NCBI GenBank assembly: GCA_028554795.2
Contig: CM068842.1
Coordinates: 54,077,608 to 54,141,607 of the forward strand
Length of the DNA: 64,000 nt
Source: Sinohyriopsis cumingii
Lineage: Eukaryota > Mollusca > Bivalvia > Unionida > Unionidae
Direction: 5' to 3'
In this document: positions 9,743 to 21,045 of the stretch, one piece after another
Layout: each line of letters starts with the position of its first letter
How positions within the stretch are numbered: position 1 is the first letter of the stretch
Position numbers and translations under genes: made by a program
Notes under the pieces: model-generated
What the model was told of the DNA's origin: nothing
The model's database searches: none
The model's input: the letters and a program-made list of their open reading frames with translations, nothing else

Positions 9743-10336
9743 AATTTTATTTCAGTAACATGACTTTTGTAAAAATTTGTTGTCCAGTGTAATTAACGGC
9801 TCCACATCTGCGTCATCAGCAGCGGCAGAGACTTTTTTTGGCCGTCTTGTAACATATGAAATATGATCAGCGTGGTTAGTAGCATCCTTAGCAAACATCA
9901 TTGTTGGACCGGCTGATCTTGTGTAATCATCAGAATATCTCGCTAGACCAATTATTGTTGTAGCAAACATCAACATCCATCTGAATTGATTCAATATTTA
10001 TTCCATCAATCATGTATGTGGCGCTATCAAACAGCACCATAATTCCGTTGTTGACAAAACCAACTCGGTCATTGACGTCGTAGTTAGTACCATCCGCTTT
10101 TACAAGTTCACCTTCTACCTCAATAAACGCCTCAGTGGGCAAGAAATATCTGCTTGTATCACGAACTTGTAATTCGATTCGACCATGCTGATCTGCTTGT
10201 TTTGCGTCATAGGAATACAATTGATAATCACGTACTGATTCATCTTTGAGAACCGGTGCATCCACGTCAAATGCTGGGTCGGATACCCGCTTGAACATTT
10301 TATTATAATTACCCATTTTTCCAAATGGTGATCTAA

Positions 10337-10744
10337 ATTATCGTCGTCTGACACGAAGACCACTTCCTGCTATTAAATTTGCAGTTATATTTCTTTCTGC
10401 TTCTTCAGATAATTCCGCTAGTTTTTGATTTGCGGCTTGATTTATTATTTTACTGACATTTGCGGCATAACTTCAGTGCTGGCCATATTGATTGGTTGCT
10501 GCTGTTTTCTTCGTACTAATCTAGACAGTCTATCCTTGACTGTCGAGAACGCTTTACTGGCAAGATTACCAATTGCGCCAGGAATTTTATCACGAACAGC
10601 CTCAATAGCCTTCATCCCTAATTGTTTTGCAATCGGTATTGCTTTTGGAGCCATCCTTCTAAATAGACCCTGAACAACATCACCAAGTCCATCTCCGTAA
10701 ATTGTTTTGTAATTTGGCAGCCGTGAGTTTACTACCCTAACCAT
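10337..10744 (-). pseudogene. Small basic core/minor-capsid-like protein, frameshifted
   Basis: The gene starts at 10744: 'LPNYKTIYGDGLGDVVQGLFRR' is the family hallmark, followed by a Lys/Ala/Ile helix (cut here into its two halves by eye) and 'LRRLVRRK'-type basic residues. The first frame ends at 10445. A neighbouring frame carries on 'QAANQKLAELSEEAERNIT' and closes with 'GSGLRVRRR' at 10337, which I take as the true end after a frameshift at about 10450-10490. The protein is about 135 residues, basic and helical; related elements carry such a protein immediately upstream of MCP. A role in genome packaging or membrane lysis is inference. Confidence 0.55.
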
Positions 10745-10802
10745 GATCGGTCAACGTTGAGCAGTGTGTATAATCATTTTTATATACTGATTAATTAATT
10801 TT

Positions 10803-11771
10803 TTAGTCGCTGTGATAATCATCAGCAATTTCATCAATAACAGAACGATAAATGCTGCGATCCATAATACCGCCTTGAAATAATCTTCGACAAATATCAG
10901 ATATTTCATTAACAATTTCTGAAGAATTTTTTCCAGCTCGTTTTCCTCCAGTCAGTATTTCTAGTCGTTTGTGGAGATTGTGGTCGAGGAGGTTGTTTTA
11001 CTAATCGAGGAATTTTTTACTTTTGTGATGAAGGAGATTGTTGTGGTGAGAAAAAGTGCACTTGTTGTTGTTCTATCTGTTACAAAGGTAGAAGAAACTG
11101 ATAGGAAGGCTCTTGCTGGGGGGATTACGGTGGAGAAGATTGTTGTTGTTTATTAAACTCTCTATCAAATATTTCTATTTTTTTAACAAGTGCATCGAAT
11201 TCATCACGTCTGACTTGTTTTTTTTGTTGTAATATACACGATATATCCATTTAATAAAATTGTCATTATTTACGGTTTCATAACCGGGTTTTAACATTTT
11301 AGATTTATCATACACACCAATTAGTATTTTTGCAGGTAAATCATGTTCGATAGTATTTTTAATATCCTCAATAACCTCTTTCTTAAATTTTTTAATCAGT
11401 TCAACATTTTCTTTTATTGGTTTAGATGCAAGTATTTCTTCGCCGAAGGGTGGATGTTGAGCTGCAGCCATGTCAGTTGGAAGATCTCGTAAAATCTTTT
11501 TTGTTTTTTTAGTTCTCGCTGCTATTTTTTCAGTTTGCTCAGCGGTTTGTTTTACTGATGGAAGTAGACCTTCAGTAGCCTCTGCAACTCTTTCAGTAAT
11601 TTTTGTAACCGGTTTAAATAACTGTTCTGTGCCTTCTGTAAATTCAACTTGGGCTTCTTGACGTTCTTGCAATTTTTGTCTAACAGAATCACGAACAGGA
11701 AGAAATGTTTTGATTGCTTTTAGTCTCTCGCGAGCTAATCTAGCAGTGTGAGATTCCTTAGCTGGTGGCAT
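10803..11771 (-). pseudogene. Coiled-coil virion-cluster protein, broken
   Basis: The first frame (11771-11175, 198 aa) begins 'MPPAKESHTARLARERLKA' and is almost all heptad-rich helix (about residues 15-140) with a structured tail 'ILIGVYDKSKMLKPGYE'. The frame is lost near 11180 and a Gln/Ser/Pro-rich stretch follows (11160-10990) in disrupted frames. A third stretch (about 10990-10803) is open again: 'GGKRAGKNSSEIVNEISDIC' and 'MDRSIYRSVIDEIADD', ending at a TAA. Both halves resemble parts of one protein found at the start of the capsid cluster in related elements. It is the most upstream gene of the cluster, beside the 11797-11967 inverted repeat. Its role is unknown. Confidence 0.45.
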
Positions 11772-11796
11772 TATTAATATGATAATTTTTAATTAA

Positions 11797-11967
11797 TAGC
11801 AGCAGAGGGGGCGGGACCTCAATGAGACGTCCGGTGGGTAAACACAAATTTCGATAAAAACTCTCGGTCAGGTTAGCAGTGACCTTATTTTTTTCAATTC
11901 GGAAGAAGCTTATATTTTAAGCAAATGACGTTTCAGACAAGTGGTCTGTTCGCCCCCTCTGCTGCTA
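11797..11967. repeat. 171-bp unit with perfect 17-bp terminal inverted repeats
   Basis: tagcagcagagggggcg at 11797-11813 is the exact reverse complement of cgccccctctgctgcta at 11951-11967. The GC-rich ends stand out from AT-rich surroundings. It may be a small MITE or the outer end of the endogenous virus, since viral genes stop 26 bp to its left and none lie to its right. No clear flanking duplication beyond a few bases is visible. Confidence 0.65.
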
Positions 11968-14835
11968 ACGTTGGGCCAAGGTTTTAGAAGCTTAAAATGT
12001 TCTACATATGACTCTAAATATATGCATAAGCGTGAGTTTTTTAAACTTACATCAGAAACATATTGATTCTTTCAGATCGTGTTTCTCCCTTTCCTCTAAT
12101 TACTTACTGCGCCAAAGAATCACATGACTACCCTTGAAACAAGATATGTAAGACCCGTATGAGAAGCAGAGTACTTGTTTCAACGGCACAGTTAGTCATT
12201 GTTTTGTTTTTGTTCTTAATTTATTGGAATATTTTTCTAATATTGTTTCTTGTAAGTAGAGTTGCGTTCATGAAATCAGGATTTTCATATCTACATACAT
12301 GAGATTCATATTTGGAACATGTATGTAAGAAAAATATTTGCGAAAGACGGCATAGTTTTTATTCAAGAACAACATAGCCAAGATGGTTAAGATTGACTGC
12401 TGATATAGCTGTTTTATGCTTAGATCTATCAAAGATGATTCTTATATACCTAATTATTGTTTCTGTTGGTGATTAGATCAGCTGGAATGGTATCGTTATT
12501 TAAAACAGTGCATACAAATAATCGAATAAAATATCGCTTGACATCACCAATGACTGTCCATCATCATTTTGCCCATTGGTCATGTTTGGTGTCAATGTTG
12601 GCCCAGTGGAAACCAACTTGGCTCTTACTTCGGCACAAGTTTGGATAAATGAAATTTGGACAACGCCATTTAGGTTATTGACCGTCTGTTGGGAGAGCTT
12701 ATTGGTCCAACAGATCATAATGAAAACTGTGACATTTGAAGGACGTTGGTTCAACTCCGCTCACTGTTAATCCCTCTTTTGGCCCGGTCAAGAGCCAATA
12801 AGCATAATAAAGTCAGGCCCACGTCATTTAGCCACGTTAGATTGATGTTATAACGCTGGCCCAATGTGAATGTGCTACTTGGGATGTTTCTTATTATTTT
12901 GGTAATGATTTACCGTGGGTGGATTTTGTTTTACATAACCCGTTCTTTCCATATGCTTATAATTTTGAGGTCCAATAATATGAACAGTATCACTTAGCGG
13001 TTTGTGATGTTTCTTTACAGGATCCCTGAACTGAATATTTGGTTTTACCATGAATGTAGATCTGTCTTGAGGATTTCTTTCCTCTGCTGGATTTTTATAT
13101 TCGTCTTTTTTTTCTTTCTACAGTGTCTATTTGTTTCAAATTTCTTGTTATATCCTTTTAGCCGCTTTTTTATTCTCCCAAATCTGAGCGACTTTTGTTC
13201 TTCTCTTTCACATCCTTGAACACAAATTTCCACCAGCTTCTTATATACTTCCCCAAGAGTTTTGCATTAAAAAAAAAATAGCCCGCATTTCGTGATCGAG
13301 CTGAAGAAAAGTTTCTGCTCCTATCTTTAATCTCTATTTTTCATTTGTTTTTCAACATCAGCTACAGAAGTATGTAATATTGTTTATCTCCTGATGAATT
13401 TATCTTCAGCATGTTGCCCAGTAATCGAACTTGGGGGATATAATTTCTCATGTCAATTGGTGATTAACAATGTCTCGTAGTTGTTTTTTTTCCCCATTAA
13501 AATTACTGTTCCAATTAAATTGTTTTCTTTAATTTTTTTCCTCTCAAAATTTATGATAGACATGTGTATTCTTGCACTTTCATTAAGTTCATAAAGAGTG
13601 TCTGGTTTAAAACTGTTAATTGATCCCGTTTTTTTTTTCGTTTTTTTCCCCATGTTATTTCTCTGGTACCGAATACCGATATCTCTCTTCTCCTTTTTTG
13701 ATGTCGAAAGCGTGTTGTAAGATTAACGTTAGAATTTGCAACTATTTCGTCCAACCTTTTTTCGGTTGTAGTGGAGTGAATTACGGTAATATTCGAAGGC
13801 AAACATACCCAGAGGAAATTAATTATTAAAGAATAAATAGTGAAAAGAAGTGTTGTGAAACATCAATCCCTTATCGAATAGAATTCCCTTGATTTCAACT
13901 TATAACCCCCATAACATCACTATCTTTCCGATGTTTAAATATGTGAGCAATTACTTCAATTTAGTTAAAAAATGAGAAATATTTTTGAAAGATGAAACTT
14001 TGTACAAACGAGGAACAGCCAAAAGATTTATACAAATTCTTATTTAAATTTAACTTTGAAAGAGAGGACTGTGTACCCAAATATGGTACACCAACAAGTA
14101 GATATCCACCTTTTCTCTTTTTTCTTCCTAGTAGAGGAATGTCAGAAAAATAAAAGAAAACCTGAGACCTACTTGTTGGTCTACCAAACGTGGCAAAATA
14201 TGCTCCAACATAATTTAAGGAAACTCAAAAATAAAATTTTTAGGCTCTGTAAAGTTAAACAGGACATATATCTGATTTATGCATTGATGCATGTTAAATG
14301 TTACGCCTTTTACATAGTTCAGTCTAAATTTAAACAAGAAAGAGAAAGACAGTACATGGACAGCAAAGAAGAAAAGAAGGCCTCAGAACGTTCAAAGTTT
14401 CAAAATATTTGTGTAACTGTTCATGAGGAAATTTCAAAGCCCTTTCTTGATATAAATTATTTACCAGGGGTGCATCAAGAAATAGTGTTCATGCGTAAAA
14501 TTTGATAGATCTTCCAACTAGCTTGAGAGAAGTAGCAGGAACAAGCTCGTGCTGATGAATAGATGGATGACAGATTACAGACAGATGAGCAGCAGACCAT
14601 CCCATAATTACTTCTAGTCTCTGACCAGAGCAGGATAAACTTTAAAACAATTTCGAAAAAATGTATTGACTTTAACCAAATTTAGAAGCCTTTCAAAGTA
14701 GTACAAATACTGCTGATATGTCATCCTATATGGTTACCATTTCTAAAATGGATAAACCTAAACAACTTCTCAAAAGTCGCTCATTGAATATGACAGAAAG
14801 CATCCTGTCCAAAAGTGAGTAAATGATCTGGATTT
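11968..14835. other. Host intergenic DNA, no gene recognised
   Basis: AT-rich with T-runs near 13100-13160 and 13630-13650. A 149-codon open frame (14056-14505, plus) has no family features I recognise. The region 12530-12880 repeats ttggcccaa-like words and is probably an old non-autonomous repeat. Confidence 0.4.
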
Positions 14836-15137
14836 TTAACGTAGCATTAACAATTTTTCAGTCATAACACTACGATGTCTGCAGTATGTCAGTTTTTTTT
14901 GCGATGTCCAGCACTGGGGCATCATGCCGCAGACATGTAGCACGATGTGCCACCCAGTCTCGTTATCCTGACAGCAGGCCGACTGGTCCTGACATAACAT
15001 CTTAATGACGAGCGCCAAGCGATGCAGCTGTCAGTACCATTTGTACAAGTCTTTGGTATGACTCGGCCAAGGTTCGAACCCACGACCTCCCGCATCCGAG
15101 GCGGACGCTCTAAACACTAGGCTACCTGAGCGGTCCA
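14836..15137 (-). repeat. SINE family 1, full-length copy
   Basis: Read on the minus strand: a tRNA-like head with A box (tagcctagtgtttagagc) and B box (gggttcgaacc, near 15072), then a body ending near ttgttaatgctacgt. It shares its layout with copies at 24.4, 28.4 and 31.8 kb. Confidence 0.8.
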
Positions 15138-16399
15138 TCCTGATGTAAAGAATTATTATGTATTTATGTACAAGTGTCTTGTGTGATTTATTTTTGTCCG
15201 TGATGGAGGGATGTGGAATTAGTGCCTACCTGATGTTTGTCATGATTCCAAGATATGTTTACTTGAATTTGAGTTCAAATCATGACTTTGTTTACGGTAA
15301 GTGGGGTTTCCGTGGAGCATTCTACTGTATTTTAGGCCAAGTGAAATCTGTATATAATGGGGTTAATAAACAAATGTATTAATTCCCGTTCCATATCAGT
15401 ATTTGGGAATCTATGATCAGAGTTTGTAGCAGTGTTCAGATATAAATTGAGAGGAATTATTTATTGAAATTATTCATTGGAATTACGAAAGAACTCATTG
15501 ACATTTTGGACTAAAACACTACGTTGGCATTATTTATAACTCATTCAAAGACATTCTGGATAGCAGAATTGTGGTGCATCAGGACATGCAATATTTGGTA
15601 AACATGTACATTCAGAACTCTTGGCAAATCAAAACATTCAAGAGTATTTAAATTTATTTGGAACATTCTAAATTTTTGGACTTTTTTATATAGAACATTT
15701 AGGATTACTTGGGATTTAATTCACAATACAATGCCTATTGAATTTTCACTTTGTAAACTTGTTGATTTTGACTTAAATTGTTGGACTGACTTATTTTTGT
15801 TATATAGTTTAAGACCAAAGAGTCGTAACAGGGATATAAAGTTTACACAATGATACCAAGTGTTCATCAAATGTGGCAGCCATTACTAATCAAAGTATTG
15901 AGAATACTGTTTGATGGATGAAGTGATACAAGATCAGATGAATAAACACCAACTCACAAGATATTGCTATTCATCTTAGAAAGGATTATGAATAATCTTT
16001 CTAACAACTTTATAAAATCTTTTCTTTATGTGAGATTAAATTTTTATATTACTATGTGAACCATTACTTTAGAAATCAATGATCTCCCTTTAAGGGCATT
16101 TTTTGCTACTATTGTTTCACTTTTTACTATCAGTGGAACAATAATAAATGTAGATGACTACTATCAGACCGTGTACCTAAATTTGAGCTGCCTCCAAAGG
16201 CATATAAAACATTAATGGCTAGTGGATATATACTTTCCTAGAAAGTTTCATTAATGCGAAAGTGACTATTTTTAGTAATAATTTGTAAAATGAGGAAAGA
16301 GAGGTAGAAGATATAGACTTAGAGGACCTTCTCAAAAACAATAAAAATTCTAAGACTTAGTTAAGAACAATCTAGAAGATTAGAAGGCAAAGTTACCAA
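15138..16399. other. Intergenic; old repeat remnants
   Basis: No gene seen. The part 15420-15780 resembles 43540-43700 (shared ttgggatttaattcacaata and flanks), so it belongs to a dispersed repeat. Confidence 0.4.
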
Positions 16400-17560
16400 A
16401 CAGAAGAATTGGATAGTTTAAAAAGTATGCAAAATAGCAAAAGTCCAGGATCAGATGGTTTCACAGCTGAATTTAAAAAAAAAGTCTTTTGGATTGACAT
16501 TAGGGATTTACAATTGTAGTTAGAACAATTAAAAAGGCATACAAAACTGGATCATTCTCAACTGTTTTGAGACAAGGCATTATAATCTGCATGCCCAATG
16601 AGGATAAACCAAAGCAGTACCTGAGGAACTGGCAACCGATCTAGAAATTAATTTTGTGTACAAATCAGTATCAGGATGTATTGCCAAAAGAATGAAATCA
16701 GTACTGAATGAAACAATATCTGAGGATCAAACTGATTTTGTAAAAGGAAGAGACATTGGTGAAAATACAAGGATTGAACATGATGTTATGCACAGTACAG
16801 AAGAGTTAAAAATTCTGGGTGTATTATTGTTAATATTGAAAAAGCATTTGATTTTATTTGATGGAAATTTATTTATAATGTTCTAACTTTTTTTAAAATT
16901 TGGACCAAGTATAAGGCAGAGCTAAAATATGCATTGTATTATCTCAACGACAGTTTTACAAATTGACTTTCTTGCAGAGTTTTTAAAAATTTACAGAGGT
17001 CATTGACAGGGTGATCCATTATCCCCATATATCTTATCATGTGCATAAATATTGTCCATACTATTAAAGAATAACAAAAATATAAAAGGAAACATAATTT
17101 TTACTGTGACAGTTTGCAGATGACACTAACTGTTGATGGCTCTTCTTAATCCTTGGAATCCTCTACTGAAGTATTAAATTTCTTTGCAAGGATTTTAGGA
17201 CTGAAACTTAACATTGCCCAAACAAAAGCAGTTTGGATAGGAAGGAAGAAGTACAGTGCAGAAACATTTCATCACATGTTAAAGTTACATTGGGTGGCTG
17301 AATTTACATGATCGGGCATAATGTTTTTGTTGGATTTGGAGAAAATGGTAAAAATGAATTTGAAAATAAAACAGAAATGATTAAAACTTATTTAAAACAT
17401 TGGGAAAAGCAACGATTAACATCAATTGGTAAAATAACAGTTTTGTGAACCTTAGTTATTCCAAAGCTTAATCATTTGTTCATCTCATTACCAAATCCTC
17501 CAAAAATTTTTACCTGGCAACTAAAAGAACTAATTTTTCACCATAGAATAGAAATCCAAA
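16400..17560 (+). mobile_element. Degenerate Tx1/L1-like LINE reverse transcriptase
   Basis: Reading across several frames gives recognisable reverse-transcriptase blocks in order: 'SKSPGSDGFTAEF' (about 16440), 'YLRNWQPI' (16620), 'ISEDQTDFVKGRDIGENT' (16715-16770), a Gln-Gly-Asp-Pro-Leu-Ser-Pro block (about 17010) and a Phe-Ala-Asp-Asp-Thr active-site block (about 17115). Many stops and frameshifts make it a fossil. The block style suits the L1/Tx1 lineage, but the clade is uncertain. Confidence 0.7.
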
Positions 17561-17584
17561 GTGGACAAAGTTAAAAGAGAGTTC

Positions 17585-17775
17585 ATGATTAAATGTTGGT
17601 GGAAGAACCTGTGAAAACCATGGAAAGAACCACTGACCCACAAGAAGCTACTAGCAAGCTTTTTCATGTAACCACACTGGCTGAACCCAAGACTCGAACC
17701 CACACAGACAGAGGTAAGATGGCAATAATCTGAAATGGTGAGCACTTTTGACCACTTGGCCACTCAAGGCCCCCT
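17585..17775 (-). repeat. SINE family 2 copy
   Basis: Minus-strand tRNA-like head (gggttcgagtcttgggttca near 17680-17700, preceded by ccaagtggtc) and body ttcttccaccaacat. It abuts the LINE fossil. Confidence 0.75.
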
Positions 17776-18841
17776 GGTATATCTTGTAACCAGAAGATAT
17801 ATTGTGTTGCATGTTTGGGAACTTATACTTTATTCTTTATATCATGAAAATTGTATTAGTTATAGGGATAAACTGTGCATGGTACATTGGGCTTCTCAGT
17901 TTAATTGTTTTATCTTCAAGAATAAGGCTATCGATCAATTTTGTTTACCCCTTTTTAATACTTTTCCTCTAATGATTTTGAGATTAGTCAGTGTAACTTG
18001 AATACTTTCAATGTCTGCCCTGTAACTTTACAGTTGTGTCTGAGATTTCGTTCTTATAGACTTTTGTGACATCACCAAGATAGGCAGTAGACACAAAAAA
18101 ATGTACTTAATTTGCTTGTTTTGCATGTCACACTGAAATTGTTTCTTGAAATCACTTTCAAATAAAGCTTTGAAATACAAAGTGGTCACACTTTATGACC
18201 TACTTTGTAGGAACCATAAGAGTAAACCCCATTATAAGCATGGTTATAGTCTCATGCAAGGCTATTAGTTCATGGAATCTCTTCCTTGAAGACCACCTTA
18301 AGTCTCTGCTGCATGTCTGACCACATTATAACTTGCTCTATTCAGCCAAGGACAAAAATCAAATGAGATAAATTTAGTAGTACCATTTCTCAATTAACGT
18401 CTATGGAATGGCAAACTGGAAACTACTCCATTATTGAATTACATAAATGGAAACAAGTGCACTTTCATGCTTTTGGTAAATAGCACATCATGTACATCTG
18501 TCACATATATCTAGGAATAAATGTATCCAAGTTTATTAAAATGAACAGATTGTTTATGATGAAGTTAATACTGCAGGCTTAATTAAACAAAACATTAATA
18601 TATTTCTGTGTTCTATGGAGCAAAGTTTTAACTTAGTTCCAATCAAAGTAAAAATGTAAACCCTTCAGTTACAAATAGAACTGTAGCAACTCTAATCTTC
18701 AAGCTATTATAAATTACTCCTCACCCACACCCATCCACTATGTATGCATGCATCAAGTTTTGTCAAATAAATAATATCATAATTGAAATTTTAGCACACA
18801 ACACTGTTTGAACCCCTTGAAGGGACAGCAGAATTTTTTTT
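17776..18841. other. Intergenic DNA without recognised features
   Basis: AT-rich, short frames only; nothing supported. Confidence 0.4.
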
Positions 18842-19090
18842 TTGTTGTTGTAGGGTTTAATACCATTTTTCAGCACATGATAGGCTATACATGGCGGCCA
18901 GTATTAATGGTGGAGGAAGAACCCGGGAAAACCCCAGAGAGAACCATCGACCCAGGAGAAGCTACTGGCAAACTTTCTCACATACCCACATAGGCTGAAT
19001 CCGAGACTCGAACCCATGCAGACAGCAGTGAGATGGCAGTGATCCATAACGGTGAGGGCTTTAGACCACTCAGCCACTTGAGGCCCCCAG
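18842..19090 (-). repeat. SINE family 2, near full-length copy
   Basis: On the minus strand: tRNA-like head starting ggcctcaagtggctgagtgg with B box gggttcgagtctcgg, then the body through tagcttctcctgggtcgat and an end at ttaaaccctacaacaac. It is the best reference copy of this family here. Confidence 0.8.
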
Positions 19091-19858
19091 GACAGCAGAA
19101 AATAAATACTCTTCTGCACAATGCAATGAAAAATTACACTACCAAATTTATTAATTTCTTTCAAGCAGGTTAGGAGATAGCATAAAAGTCTGACAGAGGC
19201 AGCCATACTGAATGGCAGTTTAGTTTCATACATGGAAGGTATCAAAATATCCCTGACATTATTTAGAAGTGTAGGAGGATAATGAGCAATTGTATATCAC
19301 TGAATGTGGATAAGGAGTATCGGCACTGTTAATTTGAAAAGGTGTCACAAACACATTACATGATCACAGTACTTCAATTTATTTGAATCCACCATTTTAT
19401 TATAAAACAGTGTACCCAGTATGTAACGACATAAGGGAAACAATAACAATAAATGTTTTGGTGATGCAAAGCCCATAAGTATATGTTATCAGCTACATAA
19501 ATACTATATTATCAAAATGTATAGCATATATTACAAAATTCTGTGCCAAGTTACAAAAACATAATGCTGTAAAATTATTCTTAGCAAACCATTAGACATA
19601 AAAATATAACAGAATATAATATTTATGCAGAAAATAATAACTGATAATGCTAATTAGGTATCGTGAGTTATTTTTATTTTTTTATAACTTATAATGTATT
19701 TATCTCCCAATAAATTGTGCCCTTCAGCCTGCAGACCCCAAAAAACATTTTTTCTTCACTAGAGTAACATTAACGGAGCAAAGATAGAAGTATTAATTTT
19801 AAATCCAATTCAGTTATGGGGAAGGTCATATAAAATGTGATGGAATTATTGATCTCTC
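19091..19858. other. Intergenic DNA without recognised features
   Basis: AT-rich; no gene or clear repeat seen. Confidence 0.4.
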
Positions 19859-19859
19859 G

Positions 19860-21045
19860 CAAAGTATGTCCACCACAAATTCAATTAAATTCATTTCAAG
19901 GCCTAGCCCACATAGTCATCTCTTACAAGGCATGTATACCATATATTCAATTAAATTCACTTTAAGGTCTAGTCCACATGATCATCTCTTACAAAGCATG
20001 TCCACCACAAATTCAATTAAATTCACTTCAAGGCCTAGCCCACACAGTCATCTCTCACAAAGCATGTATTCCATACATTCAATTAAATTCACTTCAAGGT
20101 CTAGTCCACATGATCATCTATTTCAAAGCATGTCCACCACAAATTCAATTAAATTCACTTCATGGCCTAGCCCACATAGTCATCTCTTACAAAGCATGTA
20201 TACCATAAATTCAATTAAATTCACTTCAAGGTCTAGTCCACATGATCATCTCTTACAAAGCATGTCTATCACACATTCAATTAAATTCACTTCAAGGCCT
20301 AGCCCACACAGTCATCTCTCACAAAGCATGTCTACCACACATTCAATTAAATTCACTTCAAGGCCTAGCCCACACAGTCATCTCTCACAAAGCATGTCCA
20401 CCACAAATTCAATTAAATTCACTTCAAGGCCTAGCCCACATAGTCATCTCTCACAAAGCATGTCCACCACAAATTCAATTAAATTCACTTCAAGGCCTAG
20501 CGCACATGATCATCTCTTACAAAGCATGTCTACCATACATTCAATTAAATTCACTTCAAGGCCTAGCCCACATAGTCATCTCTCACAAAGCATGTCTACC
20601 ACACATTCAATTAAATTCATTTCAAGGCCTAGCTCACATTATCATCTCTCACAAAGCATGTCCACCACAAATTCAATTAAATTCACTTCAAGGCCTAGCG
20701 CACATGATCATCTCTTACAAAGCATGCCTGCCACACATTCAATTAAATTCACTTCAAGGTCTAGTTCACATGATCATCTCTCACAAAGCATGTCTACCAC
20801 ACATTCAGTTAAATTCTTTTCAAGGCCTAGCCGAAATGATCATCTCTTACAAAGCATGTCTACCACACATTCAATTAAATTCACTTCAAGACCTAGCCCA
20901 CATGATCATCTCTCATAAAGCATGTCTGCTGCACAATCAATTAAATTCACTTCAAGGTCTAGTCCACATGATCATCTCTCACAAAGCATGTCTACCACAC
21001 ATTCAATTAAATTCACTGCAAGGTCTAGCCTACACGATTATATTC
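19860..21045. repeat. 66-bp minisatellite, about 18 copies
   Basis: The unit contains attcaattaaattcacttc, aaggcctagcccacatgatc and atctctcacaaagcatgtct. Spacing is a constant 66 bp and copies differ by only a few bases. Because 66 is divisible by three and the unit lacks stops in two plus-strand frames, long frames (350 and 268 codons) run through it. Their Ser/His-rich 22-residue repeat is a by-product of the array and I do not call it a gene. Confidence 0.9.

Larger units (their letters stand above)
7421..9760 (+). mobile_element. 2.34 kb DNA transposon inserted in the MCP gene
   Basis: The insert is bounded by TGACTT at 7415-7420 and 9761-9766, and the capsid reading frame resumes on the far side. 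Near the ends are diverged inverted repeats of roughly 70-80 bp: left 7432-7503 and right 9667-9742 share, in inverted orientation, gccgaacacgaatat and attggctct with the same order and spacing. A 562-codon ORF reads outward on the plus strand. If the inverted repeats truly begin at TGAAA, the ends would shift by a few bases and the target duplication would be imperfect and longer. The superfamily is not recognised. Confidence 0.8.
6503..10316 (-). pseudogene. Major capsid protein (double jelly roll), split by transposon
   Basis: The amino-terminal part is at 10316-9767. It starts 'MGNYNKMFKRVSDPAFD' and includes 'DTSRYFLPTEAFIEVEGEL', 'FVNNGIMVLFDSATYMI' and 'GLARYSDDYTRSAGPTMMF', typical of the adintovirus/Polinton hexon-like capsid. 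A frame change lies near 9975. The carboxyl part is at 7414-6503 ('AIPLSHIFGF', 'GAKHTVVLVRKGDDNDAIW', 'GQNHVARAYHRLMSF'). A TGA interrupts it near 7283, most simply explained by a mutated Cys codon. The two parts line up at the 6-bp direct repeat flanking the nested 2.34 kb transposon, so the gene was one reading frame of about 490 codons before insertion. It would have built the icosahedral shell. It is dead now. Confidence 0.8.

Noticed and set aside
14056-14505. 149-codon plus-strand gene
   Set aside because: Lys-rich AT-biased composition, no domain, no splice or promoter evidence.
19866-20918. 350-codon open frame as a repeat protein gene
   Set aside because: It exists only because the 66-bp minisatellite unit is a multiple of three and lacks stops; a second frame is open as well, and there is no start context, splice structure or family match.
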